From the NCBI GenBank assembly GCA_021234155.1, contig JAJEKV010000005.1, forward strand, positions 22,395,584 to 22,459,583: a stretch of DNA of 64,000 nt, in the 5' to 3' direction. A model generated the notes under the pieces. It searched no databases. It had not been told where the DNA came from and worked only from the letters and a program-made list of their open reading frames with translations. The position numbers and the translations under genes were made by a program. Source of the DNA: Isoetes taiwanensis (lineage: Eukaryota > Streptophyta > Lycopodiopsida > Isoetales > Isoetaceae). Below are positions 12,541 to 22,913 of the stretch, piece by piece. Numbering within the stretch: the first letter of the stretch is position 1; each line of letters opens with the position of its first letter.

Positions 12541-12802
12541 TTTAGTAGCATCTGTTGGATGAGAGACACGAGTATGACAAAACAATTTAACATTCATATA
12601 GCAATGACAAGATTTTCCATTGTCTAATCTTGTATTTGTAAGATCCATCTCACTTTTTATGCATGTTAATTGCTGAAGAGATTTCCTTAGAAATATTATA
12701 TGTAGCATTTCAAAAGTGTTTATTTTGAGAGAATGATGCCAAATTGAAATTTAGTGTGGTTATCAATTAAAAACAAGATGCACTGCACAAAGCTCCAGCT
12801 TA

Positions 12803-12872
12803 ATGCTTTCTAGTAGTGACATGGGTGAGAGTATAGTTTTATCAATACAGGTGCTTATCATGAACATCTGGC
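12803..12872. repeat. 70-bp repeat A, first copy
   Basis: The segment starting ATGCTTTCTAGTAGTGACAT and ending GAACATCTGGC recurs at 13957-14026 in the same orientation with very few mismatches. The two copies bracket about 1.08 kb, as if an insertion or local duplication split or copied the site. Confidence 0.9.
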
Positions 12873-13400
12873 TTAATTCTATAATGGGGCTTGCATGAAA
12901 ACGACAGATAAGCTTCTCATTTATCTCAACAGATTTTCTAAAATGGTGGATAGTGGCTAGCTGCACACATGGGAACTACCTACGAAGAAAAATAAAGGGA
13001 ATGTCCAATTATACAACTTGGACTCCAGAAAATACAATGCCAATAGATGTTTGGTTTGTGTACCTGCCGAAAGCTTATCACCGGGATTAAAAAACCCCGC
13101 CCTTTCGGGTTTTCACGGAAAAACCCTAGTGATAAACCTTTGGCAAGGGGCTTGGACAAATGTAAGGCTGAAAATTTGCTCCCAAAAAACCCACGAATAG
13201 AGAAGTCGAAGCTTTTGCCGCTTGCCAACATGTACCTGCACATCACCAACAGTAGAACAAATGTGAAAAAACAAACCTCCCAAAGTGGAGGGGCTGATCA
13301 CGCGTGCCACGCGACAACAAAAGCAAAACCTCTTCAAATAGAGGGGCTGGTCACGCATGCCAAGCGACAAATACATTAAACAATTAAGGGGGGAAAGGTG

Positions 13401-13612
13401 GGTTTCAAAGAATAGAGAATAAGGTACTACTGAGAGAGAAGAGGAAACGACGATGAGACATTGATGAAGAACCTCACCTAATATAGCGATCTCCCAACCA
13501 GAGAAAGCATGCAATGCATGCATGCGAGATTTACGTGTTCGCCCCCTCTAGAATCTCGATCCGAAGGCTCAGATCGATGGGATTCTAGAATGGGGGTTGC
13601 ATGAAAAGGACA
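13401..13612. repeat. About 185-bp repeat B, first copy, with hairpin and module C
   Basis: This tract (GGTTTCAAAGAATAGAGAAT to about 13583) recurs at 13776-13957 with scattered differences. It includes a GCATGC-rich stretch (13507-13526) and ends in a long hairpin. It runs into module C (ATTCTAGAATGGGGGTTGCA, 13582-13612), which resembles 12876-12905 after repeat A. Confidence 0.88.
13547..13589. repeat. Strong imperfect hairpin inside repeat B
   Basis: TCTAGAATC at 13547-13555 pairs with GATTCTAGA at 13581-13589, and TCGATC with GATCGA at 13572-13577, leaving a 10-base loop and a 3-base bulge. The second repeat copy keeps the left arm but passes into repeat A before completing the right arm. 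Confidence 0.85.
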
Positions 13613-13775
13613 AAAACCTCTCGAACAGAAGAGAACTTCCTTATCAAAACGGGATCGAGGGCGAAGGTCAAAGGATTATGACCAAAGAAAAGGCAAGGCC
13701 GAGAAAGGACATGCCACAACATGAAAGAAATTCCAAATTGGTCAATCCAAGCAGGGAGAAGCCCCTCCCCTGCAT

Positions 13776-14026
13776 GGTTTCAAAGAATAGAGAATAAGGT
13801 ACTGCTGAGAGAGAAGAGGAAGCACTAATGAGACGTTGATGAAGAACCTCGCCTAATATAGCGATCTCCCAACGAGAGAAAGCATGCAATGCATGCATGC
13901 GAGACATGCATGTTCGCCCCCTCTAGAATCTCGATCCGAGGGCTCGGATCAATGGGATGCTTTCTAGTAGTGACATGGGTGAGAGTATAGCTTTATCACT
14001 ACAGGTGCTTATCATGAACATCTGGC
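13776..14026. repeat. Second copies of repeat B joined directly to repeat A
   Basis: Repeat B copy two (13776-13957) abuts repeat A copy two (13957-14026). The order over the region is A-C ... B-C ... B-A. No coding sequence is associated. This may be a non-autonomous element or the remains of terminal repeats. Confidence 0.85.
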
Positions 14027-14220
14027 CAACACAATCGGCCCAAGGTGTAATCTGCCCCAACTATCTTCATCATATGTAACTCACACAAGATGGCATCTTA
14101 GATGGCAAACCCACATGGGTACATATTTGAATGGCACTTTTAGAAACTATGACTTAGTTTCATCTAGGTTTTGCCCAAGCTTTATAATGTTTCCATTATG
14201 TTTGGTGGTATTTTGGGCTG

Positions 14221-14325
14221 TTCTAGTTTATTGTATGGGTTCCATGGCCTATTGGTCTCCCTGGACGTTATAAAATCTATTATATTCTATTTTATTTTAT
14301 TCTATTCTATTCTTTAATATAGCGG
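14221..14325 (+). repeat. Dispersed repeat 3' end with (TATTC)n-type tail, copy 1
   Basis: The sequence TATTGTATGGGTTCCATGGC, CTATTGGTCTCC and CTGGACGTTATAAAATC is followed by a degenerate TTCTA/TTTTA pentamer run (14277-14316). The same core occurs near 20793 (+) and 50080 (-). A shared body ending in a short tandem tail is typical of SINEs or short LINE 3' ends. Confidence 0.65.
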
Positions 14326-15532
14326 GCATCTTATCTTGTATATAAAGAAACTGACTATTGATATCTCAGCTTATTGATTATTGCCAAAATTGCATGATTC
14401 TTTCATCTAGTACTTAATATATTTGTAAGAAAATATTGTTGCATATAATATCTCCTATATATAGGGCATCTCGAAATTCCACATGCTATATGCATCGTAT
14501 CCAATTTAAACAAATGGTTGAGATGTAATGGGCAACCTTTAAAAATACCTTGTATAGCTGCGCTGCTATTTTCACAAATCGTTGCGGAGGCCTTCAGTTA
14601 TTTACTATTGCAAGAATGGGGAGGGGGCCAAGTACCTTTATGTATCACCTGAATGTGCTGACATTATTCCAGATACAGCTGCATATAACATGTCCACAAT
14701 AAGAACTGGGCGCTTATCTACAACCAAAGCAAACAAATAGATCATTAGCAGTGAGTGAACAATGCTAACCATTAGCAGTGACATGAATAATAAAACCCTG
14801 TCCAAATTGTAAGCTTAACTAACTTTAACAAACACATGTTTATACCTACAACTATACCTCCAAAATCCTATTGTTGGATAACCTTATCGATTGGTGAAAA
14901 AACTCATGCATGTGAAAGGACAACAAGACATGCTACATCATAAAGAAAAGATGTTGCTTGAATTGATTCAATTAATAAAGAAATGTGCCTTAGTTGACAA
15001 TCGATTTCTTTCTAAAAAAGGAAGATGAAGAAGATCCTTTGGCTCATATTGAAAGTTAAAGCATTTGTACCTAATGTTCTATAAATGAGAAAATAAAGCA
15101 CGGGCGTAAATATGCTTGTTCAACCTTCATAAACTTATATTCATTTGGTAGAAGAAAGAGAAATCACGTAATGTCCATTGCAAAAATTCCAGAACATATT
15201 TTTCCATTGTTATACCTCATTCCTAGGATGGGTCCTACAACACACATATTCGGCAAGTGAAGTGGAGTTCTCATTGAGCTTGAAGTTGATGAATACAATA
15301 CCCCAATAAGATGGGAAAAAGGACTGAAATTATGGTCCAAAAACATGCTCCGAAAATAGACAATCATCGAGAGCATAGAATATTATAGTAACATATAGTC
15401 CTACATGAACAATTGAATTGGTCACTTGTTCGCTTTCAATATTAAGGACCATCGTAAAAGGCAACTTCGACTTCATGCCAAAACAAGATCCGCTGAAGAA
15501 TCCGATAGATCCGCTGTGAACCTAAAACTCCG
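14326..15532. other. Noncoding; downstream flank of the DIRS-like element
   Basis: No gene recognised. On the minus strand this lies 3' of the retroelement pol remains, where a tyrosine recombinase domain might be expected. I could not recognise an Arg-His-Arg-Tyr recombinase pattern in any frame. A stretch of about 46 bases at 15252-15300 resembles 21934-21980. Confidence 0.5.
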
Positions 15533-15608
15533 TTAACACCAGACCAACCTACAGAAATTGAGACAGCCACACGTTAGAAGATTAGGAGTCCTTAGAGGAC
15601 AAGATATA

Positions 15609-16235
15609 CTAATGATACATAGCCGAAGTAGATAAAAAGGGGGGGGGGAGACCGGAGGTCGCAGGACTACGCCGGATTGAAAAAAGGCTAAAACCAGTCG
15701 ACCAATTTGGTGCAAACTCCATAAAGGTGCATGGAGATGTGGAAGAGTCCTTAGCTAGTAAAGGCCACCACGGGGCAGAGGGCCATGAAAATACAATCAA
15801 CGTGAGCTTGGCGTGACAAAGGTGAGCATGATGTAACACTTTTGGAACTAAGGCGGGAGGAGGAAAACAATAGTTATTAAATAACCGCCAATTATAGGAG
15901 AAAGCATCTGGGGCGATGCGATGGGGATAAGCATATTTAGTGTTAAAGACGGGTAGAAGAGCATTGGAGACACTAGCAAATCGGTCAACATGGTGGGGAC
16001 CCCATCGCAGCTCCAAGCACTGAAATACTGCAGGAGAAAGGGAAAACTCATCAAAGCTGCGGACCTTAGATAAGTAATCTGCCCATTCATTTTCAGAACG
16101 TGGGATCCACACAGGTTCCAGGCGGATATGGTGCTGATAATAAAAAATGAGAACTTCTAACAATAGAACATGTAACACTGGAGAATGGGAGCCACCATTC
16201 TGCAAAAGAAAAGAACACGTTCTGGTTGTCACCAC
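15609..16235 (-). pseudogene. DIRS-like pol, end of RNase H and post-RNase-H domain
   Basis: This 208-codon frame continues the RNase H of the preceding frame: QNGGSHSPVLHVLLLEVL, then VWIPRSENEWADYLSK, which holds the final conserved aspartate of RNase H. It proceeds to SPAVFQCLELRWGPHHVDRF, NALLPVFNTKYAYPHRIAP, DAFSYNWRLFNNYCFPPP and SWPSAPWWPLL. That sequence of motifs is a signature of DIRS-type polyproteins in which this region precedes the recombinase. After WWPLL the frame appears wrong; a neighbouring frame (15715-15533) reads HQIGRLVLAFFQSG and may be its continuation. A G10 run (C10 on the coding strand) lies at about 15640-15649. Confidence 0.7.
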
Positions 16236-17277
16236 GGGCGATTACCAGAGAATTGACTAATAAGCCGATACATCTCTGGAGAACTTGAAAGAAGGCAAAC
16301 AATTCCCGCCAAGTAGAAGACTGGAGATGTTCCTCCTCAGAGAAGACTTCAAAAAAGGATAGCATCTCGGAACCAGGCACTAAGAGCCAACCACCGCATC
16401 CTTCATCGCTGGCATCAAAACCCAAGGTAGACTTGACAACAACAGGGGGGCACAATGGGGATCTATCAAAGTGAAGAACAACTGTTTGCCATAAGAGGAG
16501 CTCTTGACGCGCAAGCGATGACAAGGCAAAAGGGGTATCCCATAGGCCAGCATTGCGAAGGTCGAGATGAAGGCCGTATGACAGGGCAGCACATAAGTGA
16601 CCAAAGGCTAGGCGCAAGGATTGGATGAATCCCAAGAATTGAGCAACTCTACGAGCAGTGACCTGAGTTGACATAAGAAGATCAGCACAGATAGATAGGA
16701 CCCTATTCTTTTTTGCGGCCGAGATGCGAAACACCCCCTCATGAGAGTCAACAATGAAACCTAAGAAAATGGTGCGATGGAACAGACGAAAACGACACTT
16801 TTTCCAGGCCAAAAGGAAGCCAGCCTGCTGCAAATCGGTGATGATATGAGATTGAAAAGAAATTGGAAATGATTGGCAAAGGAATAAGATGTCATCTACA
16901 TAAGGTAAGCAACGGATGCCTTGGCCACGCCAAAGCCGAATTAATTGTCTGACGAGTTTGGTAAACACAAAAGAGGCCGTAGCTAAACCAAAGGGAAGGA
17001 CCCTGAAATTAAAGAATTGACCGTCTAGCTCGAACCCTAAGAATGTGCAATGGGGAGGCCAAATGGCAACATGATGATAGCCGGATTTCATATCAACCGC
17101 AAAGAGGAAGTCATCATGTTCACATAAATGGGGAAGCAATTCTAAGGACTCATAACGAAAGGAGGGTGTCGATAGGAAGGTATTCAAAACTCGCAGATCT
17201 AAGATAAGGTGAAATTTATCTGGACCTTTAGGGACCACCCCCAAGGGGAAACAGAAAAAGGGGCGGAAAGGGACCAA
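16093..17277 (-). pseudogene. DIRS-like reverse transcriptase and RNase H core
   Basis: This 394-codon open frame is the best-preserved piece. RT motifs in order: GVVPKGPDKFHLILDLRVLN (residues 13-32); FAVDMKSGYHHV with the first catalytic Asp at 62; LGFELDGQFFNFRVLPFGLA (80-99); PYVDDILFL with the catalytic Asp pair at 128-129; and LGFIVDSHEG (172-181). The ARRVAQFLGFIQS thumb block follows at 208-220. RNase H acidic residues are Asp288 (GFDAS), Glu325 (STWRE) and Asp350 (RGDNQ). All RT and RNase H active-site residues visible in this frame are kept. No in-frame methionine is implied; the frame opens after a shift near 17278. It ends out of frame, since the true continuation is the overlapping 16235-15609 frame, one base apart near 16215. 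Confidence 0.8.
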
Positions 17278-17278
17278 G

Positions 17279-17609
17279 CAACTGTTTTAAGAAGGTCAGC
17301 GACAACAGAGCGGGCAAACTCTATATGAGCGGGAACAGACGAATGGTTGGGAGCTACAAAGGGGACTGAGGAGGGCTCGGAGGACCATGGGAGACGATAA
17401 CCGAATTGGATCCAACTCAAAACTTGTTGTGAAGAGCAAAATGATTGCCAAAATGGTAAGGCTGCAAGAAGACGACCTAAAACGACAGAAGAGGAGGCTA
17501 AATCATCAGAGGTTACTGGGTTGATGCCAAGATGGGGGATGATGGAGGAAAAGGGCGTACATTCTGAAAACATAACCAGAGATGTTAGAAAGAAAAAGGC
17601 ACCAAACAT
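17279..17609 (-). pseudogene. DIRS-like pol N-terminal linker
   Basis: The minus-strand frame reads VVLGRLLAALPFWQSFC, SWIQFGYRLPWSSEP, FVAPNHSSVPAHIEFARSV and VADLLKTVAW, the conserved approach to the RT fingers in DIRS-type polyproteins (two conserved W/G/Y blocks, then a P-N-S stretch and a helix before the RT). The expected next residues (VPFRPFFCFPLGV) lie in the adjacent frame, so one indel separates them near 17278. Confidence 0.7.
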
Positions 17610-18037
17610 GAACAGCTAAATCATACCTACAACCTTAAGCAAACCTCCACCAAATGCTTTAAAAGACCCAAATAGGACAGAGATAGAAGCAACGGAGCAT
17701 GTCTCAAAAACTTAGATGCTTATTCTTCCTAACAAGAAGCCATAAAAACAACCGGACCTGATGCCTCTTAAGGAGCAGACCACTAAACAAATACCATTTA
17801 TGCAAAGATCAAATAGAAAAAACCATTACAAGAGCTTTTATTTAACCTATGGAGCAACCCAAAACATCGGTATAGATCCAATCATCAAACTTCCAGGACT
17901 AGCCATGCTCAATGTAGATGTGGAAAATTAACAACATGAAATAAAGTAGTCTAGATGCGAGCCAAAGAACATTATTAGTAAAACTTGGAACCACACCCAA
18001 CGCAGCAAGTTGCAATACTCAACGCAACAACACTATC

Positions 18038-18501
18038 TCACCACATATTTGGGCGTGGGAACCCAGGCGCCGGGGCTGGAACTAGGGGTCCTGGTGGAGG
18101 GACTCCAGACAGGAAATTAGCAAAAGGGACCCCAGCATTCATACGTGCAAAACATCTCTCAATGGAATGGTTGCCGTGCCCACAGAAAGTGAAAGATGGT
18201 AGCTGTCCTCGACATGATGGCCTTGGAGGAGTAGCGAAGTGCAGCGGTGTTAGAGTAGCCAGTAGGTTTAGAAGAGGGCTGGTGCGCTCTCGGTGCATCG
18301 GCGTGCTAACCCCGACTTGCGAGAATCATCGTGAGAAAAGAGCAAAGGCGAATGGTCGCCGAAATCAAAGGCAACATCATATCCTTCTCGGTCAGGAATG
18401 ACTAAAAATTTCATGTGTTGTTGGGTGGCCACTTTACCTTCCTCAATGATCTGAAGTATTGTATCTGGAACGAGGAATCGCGCCATCAAGCGTGAATACA
18501 A
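18038..18501 (-). pseudogene. Gag-like region with degenerate zinc knuckle
   Basis: Two overlapping minus-strand frames. One (18501-18268) reads SRLMARFLVPDTILQIIEEG. The other (18298-18038) contains SFTFCGHGNHSIERCFARM followed by a Pro/Gly-rich tail. The spacing C-x4-H-x4-C matches a CCHC knuckle, but the first cysteine, expected three residues earlier, is Phe. Position upstream of pol on the same strand suggests the gag of the DIRS-like element. A further Pro/Ser-rich frame at 19105-18710 may be its N-terminal part. Confidence 0.5.
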
Positions 18502-19105
18502 TTAGCGAAATACATTCTCGATAGCACATAAGAATTCATATGATTGGCGGAAGACTCGGCAAATTTGGCATCGAGCGTGCTGCGGCAAGCTCCGCACCTC
18601 CAACCCATGAGGCTTCAATTTGTTCATGGGCGAAGAAGCGAAAGCGAGATAAAGCTTATTTACAAGTCACGGATTTGAGAACATTTGAAGGTGTAAGGTT
18701 TAGAAATAGTTAATGGTAAGAGGTCTTGGGAGAAGTAGCGGATGTTGAATTTAATAGAGAAGGAAAGGGGTGACTTCCACCAATGGAGGCCCCGGCTGTA
18801 GGATGAGAGAATATTGAAGGAGGAGGCATGAGCCGTGCAAATGAAGACGGCGAGAGAACCTTCGAAGGCCAGCGGTACAAATGTGGGGGAACCAAACTCG
18901 AGGAACCTAAGCTTATGACGAAACTAAAGCGAGTGATACCAATGGGGGAAGGAGGTTGAGAAGGCGAAACATTAGGAGCTTCAAAGGATATCACGGGTCT
19001 GGTATGAAGGAGGTGAGGAGGCGGCCCATCGATGGCAACCGTTTCCCGTTTCCCGTAGTGGCGTATTGGGAAGTCGCGGACCTCATTGAGGTGGCGAGGC
19101 GCCAT

Positions 19106-20704
19106 AGGGGCGAAAGAACTTCGCCCATCAAAACAACCATTAGTGAGATCCAGCGAAGTAATGTGGTTACGAGAAACTATCTGAAAAAAACCAAAGCATG
19201 TGAGCTACCAACGAATGAACAAACCCTTCTGCCCTATTTCACCTATGTTAAAGAAGTACAACAACAGTTTATGTACTACCCAAAATCACAAGAATCCCCA
19301 CCCTTCTAAAGCAATTAAAGTAAAAGCCTCCCCTAAACACCCAAAGAGTACCCTACTCATACTGCCTCCATAGAAAGCTACTAGACAACCTAAGACCTAT
19401 ACGGGTGCAAACAAATCTACTTAGCTAGAACAACTAGACTTATGTAAAAAAGATAACTAACTACCTAAAATCCGATTACACTGACCCGACAAAAAGAACC
19501 GACCTTCAGATCCCCCAAACAAACAGATCCCCAAACACTATGGGGTAAAAGGAGGAAAATAAATCAACAAACACGCAATAAAGCTATCGACAAGCCCCAA
19601 GAACCACCTCTAAGCCCAACTCTTCCTAAATATGTAAATCTAAAAAACACCCACACAGGATCTCATACTAGCTAGGAAATCCTTATACAAGCAACCAACC
19701 TAATTTAGGTACCTCAACTTGACCCAAGTAATTGAGCAAGATCAACGGCACCATCTAGCAAACCAAAACTATCTAGCTAGACATCAAATGCAACCCTTAA
19801 GCAAAAAGGATTAATCTAGACATAATGGAAAAAATAAGACCCCTTGGTTCATGGCTTAGGAAAGACTGAAAGGTAACAATGAGACAACTCGGTTAAGGTG
19901 CAGGACTGACCACCGGTTAACATATAAGGCCAAAAGACTAACAAAAAGGGGGCGGACGTTTGGGTAGAGAACCAGGGTTGAACAACAGAGGCAAAAACAG
20001 AGGCAAAGAAGGGGAAGGCCGTTGAACCCCAGAGGCAAAAGGGGAAATCAAATTGGAGCGCAGACCCAGCGCCGCTGCCAAGGCAGAAACGGGGATGGAT
20101 TAATCGACCAGGGGCTCTGATAAAATGATCAAATCCGGCTGGTTAGACTGATTCAAGCTGGTCGGAGGCTGCAGTTCAAAGGAAGACAAGCCACAGGCTG
20201 TTCGATCTTATCCCTTCCTTCCACAGGTACCACAAACACATGCTTTCCTAAGAACTTTGATCCCTAACAAGCAGCCAGAGTAGAATAAAGCATTAACTCA
20301 CCTGAATACGCAAATCCAAAGCTCCGCCACCGCCCAATGAAGCAACCTCAGAATCCCGATTGTTCTGGGACTCACAAGTAGGATCTCTAGGTAAGAGATG
20401 CTGGTACGAGTAGAGGCTAGAAGACTAAGTGCAAGTCCAACAGCAGCTCAAGAGAACGCCGATGAAAAGGCTAAAGAGAAACATGAACCTATAAATAGAG
20501 GAAAACTGAAGAGGAATGATGGTTCTATTGCTCATACAATAGAACCATGGCATTATAAGATCAATTAGCTCACCAATCCATGCTCCACAACTTCTTAGAG
20601 CACCATCTGTGCATGATTTGGCATTATCATCTGTGCATGATGCACGTCTTCAATCGCCGAGTCATCAGCAGTCACCATGATCTTTCTCGTGTAAACTTAT
20701 TTAT
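19106..20704. other. Noncoding AC-rich tract, possible 5' region of the DIRS-like element
   Basis: No gene recognised. Composition on the + strand is A/C-rich with few G runs, like the tracts at 22-23 kb and 33-35 kb. Pieces resembling untranslated leader of a minus-strand element are likely, but no boundary is defined. Confidence 0.4.
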
Positions 20705-20872
20705 TACTAACTGTCTAGTATTATCATTACTGCAAATATTTTTTTCCATGGTCATTCGGTACATGGGTTTTTCAATTCTAGAAGAAATGGTTGTACTAGC
20801 CCATTGTATGGGTCCCATGGACTTTTAGCCTTCGCAGATGTTACAAGATCTATTTTATCATGTTCTATTAGA
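20705..20872 (+). repeat. Dispersed (TATTC)-tail repeat, copy 2
   Basis: TGTCTAGTATTATCATTACT, GGTTGTACTAGCCCATTGTA and TGGGTCCCATGGAC match the inverse of 50200-50030. The tail here is eroded (TCTATTTTATCATGTTCTAT). Confidence 0.7.
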
Positions 20873-22913
20873 TTCCCCACATCCTGTTAACAAGTATTTC
20901 ATCTCAATACTTGTATCTTCGGCAAGTGTTCCTGCAGTTTAGGACTTTTTGAATCATGATTAAATGTTGGAAAATTCAAGTCTTCCAAGTGATTGCTTTA
21001 CCTATAGCAATGATAAAAAAAATTATAGCTCATATGACTCTTCCCTTGCAATTACCGTGTGCTCTCATGCTTTCCTTGCAATTTGAATTTGCAGCATACC
21101 CAGACCCATCTCTAGAAATATCCTCAGACTAAGCTCCATCCTTGCAGGATTTTCCACCATCAACTCCGTCCTGCAAACATCTCCACAACTCCACCCTACA
21201 AACATCTCCCCAGAACTCAACCTCCACATCTGCAACCATTTCACTATCGGCTTCGCTCCTGCACTTGTTATTAGGGAAATCCACATAATAGCGTCCTCCA
21301 GGCATAAGTCCTCTCATAATACATGTCATAATAAACTAGATTTTTACTCCAACAAAATACATATCAACTTAACTATAAAGTGAATCAAGTTACTTCTCTG
21401 TGACTTCCTAAACTTGCAATACTAGCTGTCAGTCCTTTTTGTGTTAGACGAATGCCTTCAAACCAAGTTCAGCCATCAAGCTCAACTGGATGACAATTGC
21501 AACATTCTAAAGTGTAGCTCGTATCCAGGCTCTTCTTAACAAGTTACCTCTATTCCTAGCCTCCATGATTGGGCCAACAAATCTTTAGCTTTGTGAATTT
21601 TAAAACAAGGATATCTTGGCCATACCTAACGTTAACACCATTGTCTGAAGATTGAGGTTTTGCAGTGTTGGCACCAATTTCCAATCCACGAACATGCTTT
21701 AAAGCAGGAGATAAAGAGGCCCCCTTAGTCCTTCAATTTTTGCAAAAAGAGTCATATGGAGAGAAAATTTAACTGAGAGAAGGAGATAAAAATTAACTTG
21801 CTAACGTATGTCTGCGATTGAACAACATGTCACTTCAATTGTTTCAACAAGTTAAAATCACGGAATACATAGACCATAATAGGAAAACTAATAGTTCAAT
21901 ACTTGGAAAGGTGCTTATGTACAACTAGCATTCGAAGTGAAGTGGTGTTCCATTGAGATTGGATGGATGAATACAATGACTCATAGGGAGATACAACAAT
22001 GAATCCCAAATGAGTGGAAATAGCAAAGCACTACCCTGGAGCTAGATAATCTTGAAGGCATAAACAATAATTCATTTACAATATATAAAGTGCCAAATGA
22101 AAAACCCCCAAGGAAAGAACCAAGAAAAATTGAATAACCATCTGGTGGTAAACATATAATTGAGAGAGAAGAACAAAGAAATTGGAACATAAACTAGGAA
22201 AATATCTAATGAAACGACTCATAAGCCACAATGCTACATCGAGAAGAGAAGGAGACAACCCAAAAGCACGACCTAGAGGAGCATCCTCTTGGTGCATGTC
22301 CAGAAGCGACATGTGTTATGCTGAAAAGATAATGAGCCCAACTGGTAGACCTGCAAATGCCAACTGGTGGTAGCTTTGGCAAGAAAGCAAATCAAGATAT
22401 GATGCGAACCATTTTGAACAATCGAATCCAAAAACACCAGCCATCATCACTACCAAACATATGCCAAACCATGAAAAGAAAAAGGGGGGAGGGAATCCCA
22501 CACTAAGATTAGTTATCTTGCTCAAAGGAAATGCCGATGCAGAATGGGAGAACCAACATGGATATATAGAGAACAAACCCAAAGAAACTCTGATCCAAAG
22601 AAGGCCAAAGCCAAAGATAGCGTCTCTTTCCTTAGAATGATGTCATATCTGAATAAAACCATAGGGTTCTAGAGAAAGGTCCTTATGCACAACTAGTAAC
22701 ATCTGACCAAAAGAGGAATCTTCTCAAATCCAATCATCGTCCGAGGCTTGAGAGGTCGAAAAGAGACAACAAGAGGAAAGGGATAGGGAAAAAAAATGAA
22801 AAGAGACTGCAAAGGTTAGATGGAGCCATGGGTGATATGAGACAGAATAGACAACCAAGGAACACAAGATGCCATGGAAAAAAGCGGCAGCTGGAGTAAT
22901 AACAATACGAATC
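20873..22913. other. Noncoding, repeat-derived
   Basis: No protein family recognised. 21934-21980 resembles 15252-15300 (AAGTGAAGTGG-GTTC-CATTGAG ... GATGAATACAAT). From about 21980 the + strand becomes A-rich, leading into the 270-bp repeats. Confidence 0.45.

Larger units (their letters stand above)
15533..19105 (-). mobile_element. DIRS/Ngaro-like retrotransposon remains
   Basis: A minus-strand retroelement with, in transcript order, a gag-like zone (about 19105-18038), a linker and RT N terminus (17609-17279), an RT plus RNase H core (17277-16093) and a post-RNase-H domain (16235-15609). The RT sequence style (LPFGLATASFVFTKL, then PYVDDILFL), the RNase H with DAS / STWRE / RGDN, and the distinctive block WGPHHVDRFASVSN ... 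WPSAPWWPLL are those of tyrosine-recombinase retroelements (DIRS, Ngaro, PAT), not of LTR elements with a DDE integrase. No recombinase, methyltransferase or clear terminal repeats were seen, so class assignment rests on the RT/RH region. Frameshifts near 17278 and 16215 and another near 15730 mean this copy is inactive, unless they are sequence errors. Confidence 0.7.

Noticed and set aside
13508-13526. GCATGC-rich stretch as a regulatory RY-element cluster
   Set aside because: It is part of repeat B, present in both copies, and no nearby gene would use it.
15164-15376. Minus-strand frame downstream of pol as a tyrosine recombinase
   Set aside because: None of the Arg/His/Arg/Tyr catalytic context could be recognised.
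16380-16604. Additional small minus-strand frame inside the RT/RNase H region
   Set aside because: Shadow frame of the DIRS-like pol.
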